Counted from the first letter of the stretch, positions 24,889-34,607 are shown. The stretch is 64,000 bases of DNA from Pirellulaceae bacterium (GCA_026004775.1 BPJU01000003.1:186001-250000); one strand, 5' to 3'. The notes: generated by a model not told the origin, from the sequence alone. Program-made: numbers and translations.

Positions 24889-27069
24889 TCAGGGAGCCCT
24901 GCCGTATTCCTCGAGTAGCAGGCCGAGCTTTTCACAATCTCTGTTGGCCAAATCCTTAGCTCGTCCAACCACCTCTGTGAATGAGTGTCCATTCCATTCG
25001 GCAGGGCCAGCTATCGTCACGACTTCGGGACCTATCGCCCAGCGAACGACATTTTCGTAACGATCTTTCAATGCATCGTGCAGCGCCACCGCCCTTCCTT
25101 CTTGGCTTACATGCCCCTGATACACAACCAACCATGGTCCCAGATCTTTTACGCGATCCAAGAACGTGCCATCTCCGTACCTCCGTTCGAAAAGTAGTTC
25201 AAACATTGCGCTGTGTGGCGGATCGGCCGCCACAACGTCAAAAACGCGCTTGAGCAACCTTCGTTCGGGAGCCAATATATCTTTTACATCTGCGTTGAGC
25301 CACACCACATTTGGAATCGACTCAATTCCGGCCTCTTCTGCAGTTGTCGTAGCGTCGACGCAACAGACGCACCAAGTCTGCTGTTTCGTCAATACGGCAT
25401 GTGCCGCGAGGCCTGCCCCAGAAAACAGATCGAGAATTTGCACTTGCTTCCCAGTCAACATGCCTAGAGCTGCCGCAATGGATCCCACGGTCACAGCGTA
25501 GGGCACCGATGGACCGATGGTTTCTGAGCCCCGAAAAAGAACCAATTGACGCTTTTCCTTTGGGCAGTAATGAAACAGAGCGACACCTATGCTCGACTTC
25601 TCCCTCAATATACCCAGGCGTAATGCCTCATCTAACGGCATAGTCGAGACTTCAGGCGCAGAGGCAAAAGAATCGGTTAAACGGTTAATGGGAAAACCCT
25701 GAAATTGGAGGTCAATACGCAGTCGCTTGGGGATGTCGTGCAATCCCAGCCAGGAAGAACGATGAAGCCGCAGCCCGAGCAGGATACCCTCTAACACACG
25801 TTCCAACTTCATCAGATTATATCCCTGATGTTTCAACAAGAACGCTGCCGCATCCGGCGATGACACGATTAGTCTCATTACCAGCGTTGAGCGAAGCTCA
25901 CCCGTGCGATTGCTCTTGTCGACAAGGACTCGAAGCTTTAGCGGATCGAATCGCAGCGATGCAGGCTCTCCTTTTGTATAACGTTTAGCCAGGTCGAGTT
26001 CCCACAAAGCCTCCGTGGCTGCCGAGTGAATTGTCTTGGCTAATCCAGCAACAGGCCGCCTCTCCCCCACATACACGTCAGCCGCAAAGGTAGCAAATCT
26101 TACTAAACTATCCGCCAAATATGGCAGATGGCTCGACTTTAGCCCTTCGTACTTGAAACGCAAGGTCTTCGCGTCCTGAGGACCAATCCAGTGTTCTGGT
26201 CCGGGCAAATTGAACTGCCTACCATAACGCTCGATCAAATATTCGATGGACGGCAAGTGTGATATCACATATTTGGGACTTAACTTGCGCCATGCCCGCA
26301 CTAAGTATATGTGCACATCTTCCTCGTCCTCGAGTTCCGTTCGTACGCCAATTCCAATTGAAGCCGGTACAGTCTCTAATAACGCCTCGACAGTTTTCTC
26401 CCCGTGGCCGCGCACTTCAGGTTCTAATCTGAAAAGCGCACATTTTTCATTGGCGATCTCGCAACGGCCCTTCTCCCGGAGAAGTTCTGCCGCCGGCACC
26501 TGAGGCATAGAACGAATCTGCTCAATAACAGCAGCCGGATCGGTCACGAGATCTCGCCAATACTTTTCAGGTTCGGCCCCCAGTAATGCGCCCAGTCGAT
26601 CTGCCACGACAACTTCATCATCCCGGACAAGACCAGGATCCGCCTGTCGCGAGATAATGAGGGAAAACCGGAGAAGCTCACGTTCCGCCGGTTGCAAATC
26701 GGATCCCCAGCGGTCCATCACATCAAACGGTGGAACCACCACCTCCATGCCGGTATGCTCATAGCCGTCCGGCCAGCGATGGGACAAGATCAGCGGACGG
26801 TCACCAGTTTCTTCTTCAAACCGCCTTAGCTGCGAGATACAAAGGTCGGGGTTCTTACTGTCAAAGGTCATACAACAGAGAATCACACTAGCATACTCCT
26901 TTAACGCCAATGCCGGCGCCGTTTGTGACCAAAAATCGACTACGTTTCGCGTCTTTTCCACATCAAAAAATGGAGCAACCTCAATTCCGGATCGAGATAG
27001 GACCCGGGCAAGCACAGCACCCGTCAAGAACCCTACCGACCGCGTGTCGTGAATTAGCAACGCCTTCAT
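24889..27069 (-). CDS. Methyltransferase-like protein with unusual N-terminal domain
   Basis: The 726-residue protein ends in a Rossmann methyltransferase domain. ILDLFSGAGLAAHAVL (near residue 543) is the SAM-binding motif I, VVWLNADVKDIL follows, and FDVVAADPPHSAMFELL (near 615) is a DPPH motif IV. The order and the DPPx motif fit N6-adenine or N4-cytosine DNA methyltransferases, and also some RNA methyltransferases. The first 170 residues (MKALLIHDTRSVGFLTGAVL, then SVILCCMTFDSKNPDL, then LILSHRWPDGYEHTGMEVVV) have a Rossmann-like pattern. They recall DHH-type phosphoesterases without the DHH residues; this is a weak resemblance. The middle of 350 residues is unassigned. It is upstream of, and codirectional with, the helicase-PLD module but separated from it by the IS3 remnant. 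Confidence 0.65.
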   Translation of the reverse strand: MKALLIHDTRSVGFLTGAVLARVLSRSGIEVAPFFDVEKTRNVVDFWSQTAPALALKEYASVILCCMTFDSKNPDLCISQLRRFEEETGDRPLILSHRWPDGYEHTGMEVVVPPFDVMDRWGSDLQPAERELLRFSLIISRQADPGLVRDDEVVVADRLGALLGAEPEKYWRDLVTDPAAVIEQIRSMPQVPAAELLREKGRCEIANEKCALFRLEPEVRGHGEKTVEALLETVPASIGIGVRTELEDEEDVHIYLVRAWRKLSPKYVISHLPSIEYLIERYGRQFNLPGPEHWIGPQDAKTLRFKYEGLKSSHLPYLADSLVRFATFAADVYVGERRPVAGLAKTIHSAATEALWELDLAKRYTKGEPASLRFDPLKLRVLVDKSNRTGELRSTLVMRLIVSSPDAAAFLLKHQGYNLMKLERVLEGILLGLRLHRSSWLGLHDIPKRLRIDLQFQGFPINRLTDSFASAPEVSTMPLDEALRLGILREKSSIGVALFHYCPKEKRQLVLFRGSETIGPSVPYAVTVGSIAAALGMLTGKQVQILDLFSGAGLAAHAVLTKQQTWCVCCVDATTTAEEAGIESIPNVVWLNADVKDILAPERRLLKRVFDVVAADPPHSAMFELLFERRYGDGTFLDRVKDLGPWLVVYQGHVSQEGRAVALHDALKDRYENVVRWAIGPEVVTIAGPAEWNGHSFTEVVGRAKDLANRDCEKLGLLLEEYGRAP

Positions 27070-27283
27070 GGTTGATCACCCATTATGAATGAGAACTGTG
27101 GTGGTTCATCCAAAAACGAACGGTGGTAAGCACGCACGCTAAAAACTGGCCCTCGTAACGGGTTCCCTTCTCTGTTGTATGCGTGGGATGTCGAAATACG
27201 TTTGCACCATTTGGCATGATGTCGACGTTTAAGCGGCGATGCGAGCCAACCCATGGCGTCCACGGCAGTTGCGGTCCTTAACT

Positions 27284-27347
27284 GCCTATCCGAAAACCGC
27301 CCTTGGTCCGCCTATCGAGAAGACCTGGAACCGGTTTTCGGATAGGC
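27284..27347. repeat. 64-bp inverted repeat with 16-bp perfect arms
   Basis: GCCTATCCGAAAACCG (27284-27299) is repeated exactly inverted at 27332-27347. It sits in the 287-nt gap between the methyltransferase-like gene and the IS630 relic, whose truncated 3' end lies only 10 nt away. The arms look like insertion-sequence termini. A related end occurs at 60941-60957. No coding capacity. Confidence 0.6.
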
Positions 27348-27356
27348 TCTAAGTTA

Positions 27357-28169
27357 TCAAAGCACGTCTCCAGGAGGTGGCAGGAAGCGTAAGCGCACAC
27401 GCCCGCGCAGCTGCCGGAGAAACTCTTGGGGCTGCTTGCTCCTATGGATTTTAAAATTGTCCAGTATCAAACGGATCCGTCTGGCTTTCGGGAACAACTC
27501 CAGTAGCTTCCGAACCAGGGAAAGGAACAAGGCTCTGTTCTTGTGGGTCGCGCCGGTCCAAATCGACTTGTGCGTCCGGGCATCTAAAGCACCCGCCATA
27601 TGGCACTTCCGGTTCTTGCCGGGAGTGACGACTTGCTTTTGCTGTCCGGGTACGATCCCATCCGGCCCAATTTTCGGGTTCAAATGAATGTCGACTTCAT
27701 CCACATAGAACACAGGCTCGACCGGCTTCTGGCTGGCTACCAGACGTCGCAGATACGCCAGGCGCCTTTTCTTCGCGGTTTCCGGCATGGGACCGATAGC
27801 AACCGGCTTCGGGCGGCCGCTCGGTGCCATGATCATACGTAAGACGTGCCACGGCCTAGAGATGTGAACCTTTACTCCGGTTTGCTGCACCATCACGGCT
27901 GCCAGCAGTTTCAGCGTCCAGGTCGGACTTAGATACCCAAAGTCGCGCGGCGTTTTCGATACCAGAGTGATCAACACGTGCACGAACCCGTGGTCTACCT
28001 TGCGCTGACCATTGCCCTCCCGCCGATCAAATAATCCCCCAACACCCTCTTTCCGAAACCGCTTCAGTACGCGCGACACACCCGACTGGTGGTGACAACC
28101 TCCATACTTACCGCCGCGGTTCGATCTCTGGCCGAACGATTTGCGCCCGCCCTGATCAGTCCTGCTCAT
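27357..28169 (-). pseudogene. IS630-family transposase relic, missing both ends
   Basis: The 270-codon frame encodes the core of an IS630-type (mariner-like DDE) transposase. Visible blocks are LKRFRKEGVGGLFDRREGNG, PRDFGYLSPTWTLKLL, then YVDEVDIHLNPKIGPDG with the first catalytic Asp, PGKNRKCHMAGALDARTH, and LILDNFKIHRSKQ with the second Asp. The family continues with a PPYxPDxNxIE segment holding the third acidic residue. Here the chain stops at RFLPPPGDVL, so that Glu is lost and the protein cannot be active. The N-terminal helix-turn-helix is also disrupted, as the frame loses similarity before GVSRVLKRF. The truncation point abuts the inverted repeat at 27284-27347, suggesting that a second element removed its end. 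Confidence 0.85.
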
Positions 28170-28242
28170 CCCACGCCAAGAGAAGAGGCACTCGCCGTCT
28201 TGACCTGTTTCTACTATATGCCCTTAGCTCCGTTTGTCCAGT

Positions 28243-28294
28243 TTTGGCTGAATCAACACAAGGTCACGTTTGGCTGAAGCAACACAAGGTCACC
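28243..28294 (+). repeat. Two tandem 26-bp repeats
   Basis: TTTGGCTGAATCAACACAAG (28243 onward, unit ends 28268) is followed immediately by a second 26-bp unit (28269-28294) differing at two positions. It lies upstream of the ECF sigma gene and behind the IS630 relic. It could be an end of that element or operator-like repeats; nothing decides between these. Confidence 0.5.
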
Positions 28295-28537
28295 TGCAGA
28301 TCGCTCTTGGTGGTCGACGAATCGCCAACCGGTGATTAAACTAAAAAGGTTGGGCGCTTTATCGAAGAAAAATTGCCAGCCAGTTCAAGTTCGTCGCCGG
28401 TGGCAAGCGTTCTGTACTGGCGGCAAAATCGCCGTTTCCGCAAGCTGTGTCTCGTGGGTAGATCCTTTGGGATAGGGCGTTGTGGATGGACTAGAGCACT
28501 TCTAGAGCACTTTTCGAACGAACGTTGAAAAAAGTCG
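28295..28537 (+). other. Gap upstream of the ECF sigma gene
   Basis: No gene is seen. A short direct repeat, TAGAGCACT twice near 28492-28511, precedes the sigma start, and no clear Shine-Dalgarno is visible before ATG 28538. A promoter for the sigma-kinase pair should lie here, but I cannot place it. Confidence 0.3.
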
Positions 28538-29137
28538 ATGCCGTGCGACCAATTTCCTCGTGAGTTGAGCGAAGCCTTGGTGAGGAACCGCGACCGGCTG
28601 TTGCGGATGGTGGCGATTAGGATGGATCCGGTCTTACAGCGGCGGATCGATGCATCGGATGTGGTACAAGAAGCTTATTTGGAAGCCGCGCGGCGGTTCG
28701 GCGAATACAAAGAGCAGCGGATGTCGTTGTTTGTCTGGCTGCGGCTGTTGGTAGCGCAAAAGCTCGTGCAGTTGCATCGACAACACTGCGTCGTTCAGGG
28801 CCGAGATATCCGGCGCGAGATCACGGCTTATGCTTGTCCTCAGGCCAGTTCCGGGTGGCTGGCCGAGTGGCTGGTCGACTCGCGTTCCTCGCCCAGCGTG
28901 CGGGTGGCCCGCGCGGAACTGGTGGCGTCGGTTCGCGAGGCGCTCGAGCAATTGCCGCCTCTGGACCGCGAAGTGCTGGCGCTGCGGCACTTCGAACAGC
29001 TTACGCACACCGAAATCGCCGAATCGCTCGGCACAACCGTGGACGCGGCACGCAAGCGCTATCTTCGTGCTTTAAAGCGGCTGGCAAGCGCCGTGCAACC
29101 GTTGCTGGGTCCGTTCAAGAAAGGCAATGAGCCATGA
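28538..29137 (+). CDS. ECF-type RNA polymerase sigma factor
   Basis: The 199-residue protein is an extracytoplasmic-function sigma factor of the planctomycete type. Region 2 is IDASDVVQEAYLEAARRFGEY followed by FVWLRLLVAQKLVQLHRQH. Region 4 is LEQLPPLDREVLALRHFEQ, then LTHTEIAESLGTTVDAARKR, a helix-turn-helix that reads the -35 element. Its TGA overlaps the start of the kinase gene (ATGAGC; 29134-29137), so the pair is translationally coupled. This is the common planctomycete arrangement in which a receptor-like kinase is thought to control a partner sigma factor. No anti-sigma factor is present. The giant secreted protein gene follows downstream on the same strand. Confidence 0.93.
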   Translation: MPCDQFPRELSEALVRNRDRLLRMVAIRMDPVLQRRIDASDVVQEAYLEAARRFGEYKEQRMSLFVWLRLLVAQKLVQLHRQHCVVQGRDIRREITAYACPQASSGWLAEWLVDSRSSPSVRVARAELVASVREALEQLPPLDREVLALRHFEQLTHTEIAESLGTTVDAARKRYLRALKRLASAVQPLLGPFKKGNEP

Positions 29138-32100
29138 GCGCCGAGCCGCTTGAACAGCGCCTGGAAGCGATCGTCGATCAGTTCCTGGAGCATTTGCGGC
29201 ATGGGGAGGAACCTTCGGTTGATCAGTTCTGCCGGCAGTATCCGGAATTGAGCGAACAATTGCGCGCCGTGTTGCCCGTAGTCAGCGCATTGGAAACAGC
29301 CGGGGCGCAAGTAGGCGACGTGGCGGCTGTGCCCAGCCACTACCCGCCGCTCTCCAGCGACCCGTTCCTCCAGCAGCCCATCGGGAAATATCGGCTGGTC
29401 AGGGCGGTTGGCAAGGGCGGTATGGGGAAGGTCTACTACGCCGTTGAGGATGAGCTGGACCGGCCGGTGGCAGTCAAGGTCATGTGGCGGGCCGACGCTA
29501 CCGAACCGGCGGCCAGGGCGCGTTTCGACCGCGAGGCGCGACTACTGGCATCCCTGAACCACCCGCACATTGTCCCGATTTATCACTACGGCCATCACGA
29601 AGGCTGGCACTATCTTGTGATGCGGTGGATCGACGGCCTGAGTCTGGATCAGCTTATCCCACGGCTCAGGGAGCTTAAACCCTCGGATCGCTCGACGGCC
29701 AAAGTGCGGGAACTCCTCGCCCAATCGGCCCGGTGCGATGAGAAGTTCGGTTCCCAACCGGCCCATGCCGATTCTTGGGATTCCGTCCACAGCTCATACG
29801 ACCCGGTGCAGTCCGGCCAATCTCGAGATTCGACATTTGTCGAGGGAGCGAAGGTACGAGGCTACTTTGGCTGGGTGGCTCGTGTCGGCGCAGTGGTGGC
29901 CGACGTCTTGCAGTTCGCTCACGAACAGGGAGTGCTCCACCGCGATATCAAGCCGTCCAATGTGCTGATCGACCTCAACGGTGCGATTTGGGTTACGGAT
30001 TTCGGGTTGGCGAAACGGCACGAGGATCAATCGGTCACCCGCACCGGCGAAATCGTCGGCACGCCGCGATACATGGCTCCCGAACGGTTCCGTGGTTGGT
30101 CGGATCCGCGGAGCGATGTGTATAGTCTGGGAATCATGTTGTACGAACTGCTCACTCTTAGACCCGCGTTCGCGGCGGTGGACGTCATCCGATTGGTGCG
30201 CGACGTGTGCCACGTAGATCCCGTTCGACCAAGAAAATTCGATCCGGCCATCCCGGCGGACCTGGAGACGATCGTACGGAAGGCAATCGCCAAGGAGCCT
30301 GCGGAGCGTTATCAGACGGCCGGACAGTTGCGGGACGACTTGCAGCGGTTCTTGGCCGGTGAGCCGATTCGTGCGCGGCGAACCAGTCCAGCGCGACGCC
30401 TGTACTTGTGGTCTTGCCGAAACCCGGTCGCCGCCGTTCTGGCAGCATGTCTGCTGGCACTGCTGTTGATCGGCGGGGTCGGCTCGATGGCCGCCGCGCT
30501 ACACTTCCAACAGGTGGCTCGACGGCTCAGCCAGGCTATCGTCGCCAAGAACGAGGCTTTGGGTCAGGCTGAGCGAGCCCGGCAAACCGCAGAGGCCGCA
30601 GCAGCCCAACTTCGCTCAGCGAATCGCTCGGCTGAAGAACGCCTCTACCAGGTGCACTTGGCCCGAGCACAGGCGTCTCGATGGAGCCGCCGGGCCGGGC
30701 AACATGTCGAGAGTCTCTCGGGCCTGGCTGCTGCCGGCCAACTGGCGTTTCGACTGGAAAAAACACCGGCCGATTTCTTGCACTTGCGCAACGCCGCCAT
30801 CGCCAGCATGTCTTTGGTCGACGTGGCCCAGGAACGGACGTGGCCGTCCGGATTCCCTCAGTGGTTTGATTCGCGCTTGGAATACGGACTGCGCCCGTCG
30901 GCCGAGGGTACCGAGTGGATCGTCGTGCGGCTCTCGGACGACGAAGAACTCCTGCGGATACCGCACCGCGGCGGCACATTGCGCCAAGTCCTTTTCTCGC
31001 CCGCAGCCGACCACTGCGTGCTCTTTTACAACGCATCCGACAACGTCGTCGAAATCTGGAATGTTGCCCGCGGAACTCGGGGCGCGGTACTGCCGACCTT
31101 CTATCGCTACGCGACGATGCCCGTAGATCTACACCCGGACGGCCAGGTCCTGGCGGTGCTGGAGAACACCCAGCGGGTGCAGTTCTTCGAGTTGGCCAGC
31201 GGCAAGCTGCGATCCACGCTCGATGTAGGCCCCCATGCCAACCGGATTCACTTCTCGCCAGACGGGGCGCAAATTGCGGTGGCAACGATGGATCCTGGTC
31301 GCCAAGCCGGAGTGCAGATATGGCAAGTTTCCGATGGCCAGAAAACCGCTGAGCTCAACCTGGAAAACACTTGGCAATGGATCCACGGCCTTGCGTGGAG
31401 TCACTCCGGCCGATCGATCGCCGTGGGAACCGAAGGCGGAAACAACGCAGTACTGTTATGGGAATACGCTACGGGCAAACCACCTTCGGAATTGATGGGA
31501 CACACCAATGCCGTCATCCAGCTTTATTTCACTCCGGACGATCAACTTCTGATTTCTCGGAGCTGGGACCAAACGGTGCGCATCTGGAGCACGGCCAGCC
31601 GGTCGGAATTGCTACGGATCGAAGGGGCGTCAACTTTCCTGGACGCGAGCGGCTCACGTCTGGCCGTCGTCTACTCGGAAAAGCGTGGAACTGGAGTGCT
31701 TCATCGAATCGTGCGGCCGATCGGCTGCTGGAACCTCGCGGCCAGCGAAGCGCCCCTGGCATCCTTTGCAGGACTTTTCTTTACACCGCAGCCGAATGGG
31801 ATCGTTGTCGCCGATCAACCTGGCGTTTCGTCGCAGGTGACCATCCCCGTGAACAATCCGAACGGTGTGTTGGTCTGTCCGCGCGCCTCCAGCCTGATTA
31901 TTTCCAGCAGCGAAGGCCTGCTGCGCTGGCCGATCCGGTTGGAGGAGAAGAACGTTCGCATCGGACCACCAGTGCTCTTGGCCGAGCAGCAGCCTGCCGC
32001 CAACAGCATGATGGGCCAGGCTGCTGTCGCCGCATCGGCCGATGGCCAAGTGGTGGCCTATTCGGCCGGCGATCGCCGCACCGTGTGGGTCATCCATCGA

Positions 32101-34248
32101 GCCGTCGGATTAGATCCCTTCCAATTGGAGCATCCCGGAAACCACCATCATCTTAGCGTCAGCCCGGACGGCAGGTGGACCATCACCGGTGCGTGGTTGG
32201 GAGACGGATTGCGTGTGTGGGACAACCACACGGGAGACCTGGTCCGCGATCTGGATCCTGCCTGCCGATCAGCGCTGGCAAAGTTCAGTCCCGACGGCCG
32301 CTGGCTGGGCATCTGGGTTGAGGACCGGTACGAGCTCTGGGCGACAGGCGGTGAGCCTCACGAGTGGTATCGCGCTCATGTCTTTGCACCAGAAAACAAG
32401 ACGCCGGTGCCTGGCCGCATCGCGTTTTCGCCCGACGGAACCGTCCTGGCCCTGGCCATGGGGTTCAATACCCTTGATCTTTATGATCTGAAAAACCTGG
32501 AACCCGTCGCTTCTTTACCCGGTATACCGGGTGTGGGTTTGAGAGGCCCGATTCGTTTCAGTCCCGAGGGCAAATATTTGTTCGGTCATCGAGCAAAGTT
32601 CGCCCAGATATGGGACCTGGAGGCGATCGAACAACGGTTGTCGGAGTTGGGTTTGGCCTCCGGCCAACTCACTCGCCTGGTCACCAACAGTGCCGTCCGG
32701 TCGGACGGCTCGGGTAACGCCACGGGTATCCGCGGCCGGCGTGCGGTAAAGATCGAACTGGGCTATTGGCCGTCTTACCAGAAAGGAAGGAGTTTGGCGC
32801 AAGCGGGCAAGGTGGCCGAGGCGATCGCGGCGCTTACCGAATCGCTCCAACAGCCCGCACCGCATGACGCGATCGTGCGCGTGTTGAAAGAGCGAGCTCA
32901 GGTACGGCAGCGGGCGCGGCAATGGGACGAAGCCATCCAGGATTGGAGCAAATTGATCTCGCTCAAGCCCGATGTCGCCGACTATTACCAGCGTCGAGCC
33001 GCTTGCTGGTTTTATAAGGCCTACTTCGGTAATGGGGATCCCGATGCGTTTGCACAGGCCCGTAGCGATCTGGATCAAGTACTGCGGCGCCAACCTCAGA
33101 ACGTCGAGGCACGCTGGCTGCGAGCTCGCTGTGCCATCTATTTGGGTGACCATTACGCGGCACGGGAAGATTGCGACTTCTGCGCAGAAGTTCCCCAGTC
33201 GCGCCATCGCGCCTTGGAGTTGAAATCCGAACTGTTCTTGCAAGAAGGGCGGTACGCTGAAGCAGCCGAAGCGGCAGCGGAGGCTTTGCGTTTGCATCCA
33301 ACATGCCGCGTCTCGGCCGAATGGCTGGCTTTGGCACACGCCGGTTCCGGGGAAGAAGCGCAGGCTGCACTCGCATTGAACGGGCTGTTGGCCCAACCCG
33401 ATCTGCGCGGTGGTTGGCCCGCCTGGCTGTTGGACCGTCGCCTGCGCATGTGGCAGGGCGTCGTCGAGAAATCACCCCGGTCACCTACTGCGCGCACCGG
33501 GCGGGCACTCAATTTCGTTCGGACGGGGAATTGGTCCGAAGGGATCGCAGAGTTGCAACTCGCCGCCCGCCTGTGGAACGGTCCGGCTCCCTGGCACGGA
33601 GCGAGATTCCGTCCGGTGGATATCGCCGCGCTGGCACGCTCGGAGACCGAATCCGAGCCGGTCCGGCAGGCGACAGCCGCATTGGGGGAATTGAAAAGCA
33701 GCGAGCAGCGTCTCGATGAGATCCCGTTTGTGATACCGGATGAAATTCTGCTTGTTGGTCCCGCAGCCGGCCAAGGCATCGCTACCCGAGCCGGACCGAT
33801 TCCGATCAACGCCCCCGTTACCCGCTTGCACTTCCTGCACAACGTCGCGGGCGAGGTCGATGCGGGGAAGCTCGTGGGCCAGTACCGAGTGCGTTATGCC
33901 GACGGCAAAACCTTGGAGATTTCGCTACGCGTGGCGGCCGCACCGACGGTCGCTTCGCCGGCAACAGATGCCGATGGCCAGACGCAAACAGCTATTCCCT
34001 CGGCGGGATCCGCTGCGGTGAATGGTTGCGACGTTGCCCCGTACGACGGGCCGTTCTTGGGCCCCTTGCGGATCGCCTGGATAGGTTCCAGCCCAGCGAT
34101 TCGCCTTAGTCGCCACTGGATTTGGCTGGCTCACGGTGTGTGGCAGAACCCGTATCCGGGGAGCACGATTCAGTCACTGGAGTTGGTCGTTACGCACCCG
34201 AAACTATACCTGATTTGTCCTGCCATTACGATTGAGCTGCCGCAGTAG
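29134..34248 (+). CDS. Receptor-like Ser/Thr protein kinase with WD40-like and TPR repeats
   Basis: The 1,704-residue protein starts with a short helical cytoplasmic segment (VDQFCRQYPELSEQLRAVLP) and then a PknB-type kinase domain, residues 86-385. The glycine loop is VGKGGMGKVY, the catalytic Lys lies in VAVKVMW, the catalytic loop is LHRDIKPSNVL, and DFGLAK and GTPRYMAPERF follow. All catalytic residues are present. An insertion of about 60 polar residues sits between lobes. One transmembrane helix follows (AAVLAACLLALLLIGGVGSM, near 433-456), then a coiled coil rich in Ala, Glu and Arg, then WD40-like repeats to about residue 1170 (for example SPDGAQIAVATMD). TPR-like repeats come at 1210-1456, and a beta-rich tail ends the chain. 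The extracytoplasmic repeats probably sense or bind a partner. Translation is coupled to the ECF sigma gene. Confidence 0.93.
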   Translation: MSAEPLEQRLEAIVDQFLEHLRHGEEPSVDQFCRQYPELSEQLRAVLPVVSALETAGAQVGDVAAVPSHYPPLSSDPFLQQPIGKYRLVRAVGKGGMGKVYYAVEDELDRPVAVKVMWRADATEPAARARFDREARLLASLNHPHIVPIYHYGHHEGWHYLVMRWIDGLSLDQLIPRLRELKPSDRSTAKVRELLAQSARCDEKFGSQPAHADSWDSVHSSYDPVQSGQSRDSTFVEGAKVRGYFGWVARVGAVVADVLQFAHEQGVLHRDIKPSNVLIDLNGAIWVTDFGLAKRHEDQSVTRTGEIVGTPRYMAPERFRGWSDPRSDVYSLGIMLYELLTLRPAFAAVDVIRLVRDVCHVDPVRPRKFDPAIPADLETIVRKAIAKEPAERYQTAGQLRDDLQRFLAGEPIRARRTSPARRLYLWSCRNPVAAVLAACLLALLLIGGVGSMAAALHFQQVARRLSQAIVAKNEALGQAERARQTAEAAAAQLRSANRSAEERLYQVHLARAQASRWSRRAGQHVESLSGLAAAGQLAFRLEKTPADFLHLRNAAIASMSLVDVAQERTWPSGFPQWFDSRLEYGLRPSAEGTEWIVVRLSDDEELLRIPHRGGTLRQVLFSPAADHCVLFYNASDNVVEIWNVARGTRGAVLPTFYRYATMPVDLHPDGQVLAVLENTQRVQFFELASGKLRSTLDVGPHANRIHFSPDGAQIAVATMDPGRQAGVQIWQVSDGQKTAELNLENTWQWIHGLAWSHSGRSIAVGTEGGNNAVLLWEYATGKPPSELMGHTNAVIQLYFTPDDQLLISRSWDQTVRIWSTASRSELLRIEGASTFLDASGSRLAVVYSEKRGTGVLHRIVRPIGCWNLAASEAPLASFAGLFFTPQPNGIVVADQPGVSSQVTIPVNNPNGVLVCPRASSLIISSSEGLLRWPIRLEEKNVRIGPPVLLAEQQPAANSMMGQAAVAASADGQVVAYSAGDRRTVWVIHRAVGLDPFQLEHPGNHHHLSVSPDGRWTITGAWLGDGLRVWDNHTGDLVRDLDPACRSALAKFSPDGRWLGIWVEDRYELWATGGEPHEWYRAHVFAPENKTPVPGRIAFSPDGTVLALAMGFNTLDLYDLKNLEPVASLPGIPGVGLRGPIRFSPEGKYLFGHRAKFAQIWDLEAIEQRLSELGLASGQLTRLVTNSAVRSDGSGNATGIRGRRAVKIELGYWPSYQKGRSLAQAGKVAEAIAALTESLQQPAPHDAIVRVLKERAQVRQRARQWDEAIQDWSKLISLKPDVADYYQRRAACWFYKAYFGNGDPDAFAQARSDLDQVLRRQPQNVEARWLRARCAIYLGDHYAAREDCDFCAEVPQSRHRALELKSELFLQEGRYAEAAEAAAEALRLHPTCRVSAEWLALAHAGSGEEAQAALALNGLLAQPDLRGGWPAWLLDRRLRMWQGVVEKSPRSPTARTGRALNFVRTGNWSEGIAELQLAARLWNGPAPWHGARFRPVDIAALARSETESEPVRQATAALGELKSSEQRLDEIPFVIPDEILLVGPAAGQGIATRAGPIPINAPVTRLHFLHNVAGEVDAGKLVGQYRVRYADGKTLEISLRVAAAPTVASPATDADGQTQTAIPSAGSAAVNGCDVAPYDGPFLGPLRIAWIGSSPAIRLSRHWIWLAHGVWQNPYPGSTIQSLELVVTHPKLYLICPAITIELPQ

Positions 34249-34607
34249 GGGACACGTGCAGCCCGTGTCATCGGTCCAAACAATTCCGGAGCGCCCGATC
34301 CGCGCGCGGGAGAGACTCGCTTTTCACAAAACTTTTCGCGTCACAATGACTAGCCCACATCGGCCGACGCGCCTTGGGACTCGGCGCCTCACCCAAGCAA
34401 CCGTTTTCCAGGGGTTGGCGAGTTTTTCTGTCCCGTCGAGCGGGTGCAGCGCAGTTACTACTAAGAGACTTTGCGCGTCGACAACTGGCATCCAGTGATG
34501 GGCATCGGGCGCAAGTTATCGACTCGGAATAAGTTGCGCAGCGAAAAGTCACCACAGGCACCCGCTTGGATCTGGGCAGCCTTTCACTTGGCAGGAGACA
34601 TCGGTAC
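34249..34607 (+). other. Gap between kinase and giant protein genes
   Basis: No gene is supported in these 359 nt. A short hairpin GACACG ... CGTGTC lies at about 34250-34270 just after the kinase stop but has no T-tract. The region should hold the promoter of the giant gene if it is not cotranscribed with the kinase. I see no convincing promoter boxes. Confidence 0.3.
34593..34597 (+). promoter_or_regulatory. Shine-Dalgarno that decides the giant gene's start
   Basis: AGGAG lies 10 nt before ATG 34608. It favours that ATG over an in-frame TTG at 34566 and puts the basic stretch and LEPR signal at the N-terminus, as expected. Confidence 0.65.

Noticed and set aside
18311-27069. Classification of the island as DISARM
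   Set aside because: A PLD-type protein, a SNF2 helicase and a methyltransferase-like gene are there, but no DUF1998 (DrmB-like) or DrmA-like helicase is visible, and the 433-residue protein does not fit a known DISARM gene.
28089-28277. Short plus-strand frame upstream of the sigma gene
   Set aside because: It overlaps the IS630 relic in antisense and has no motif.
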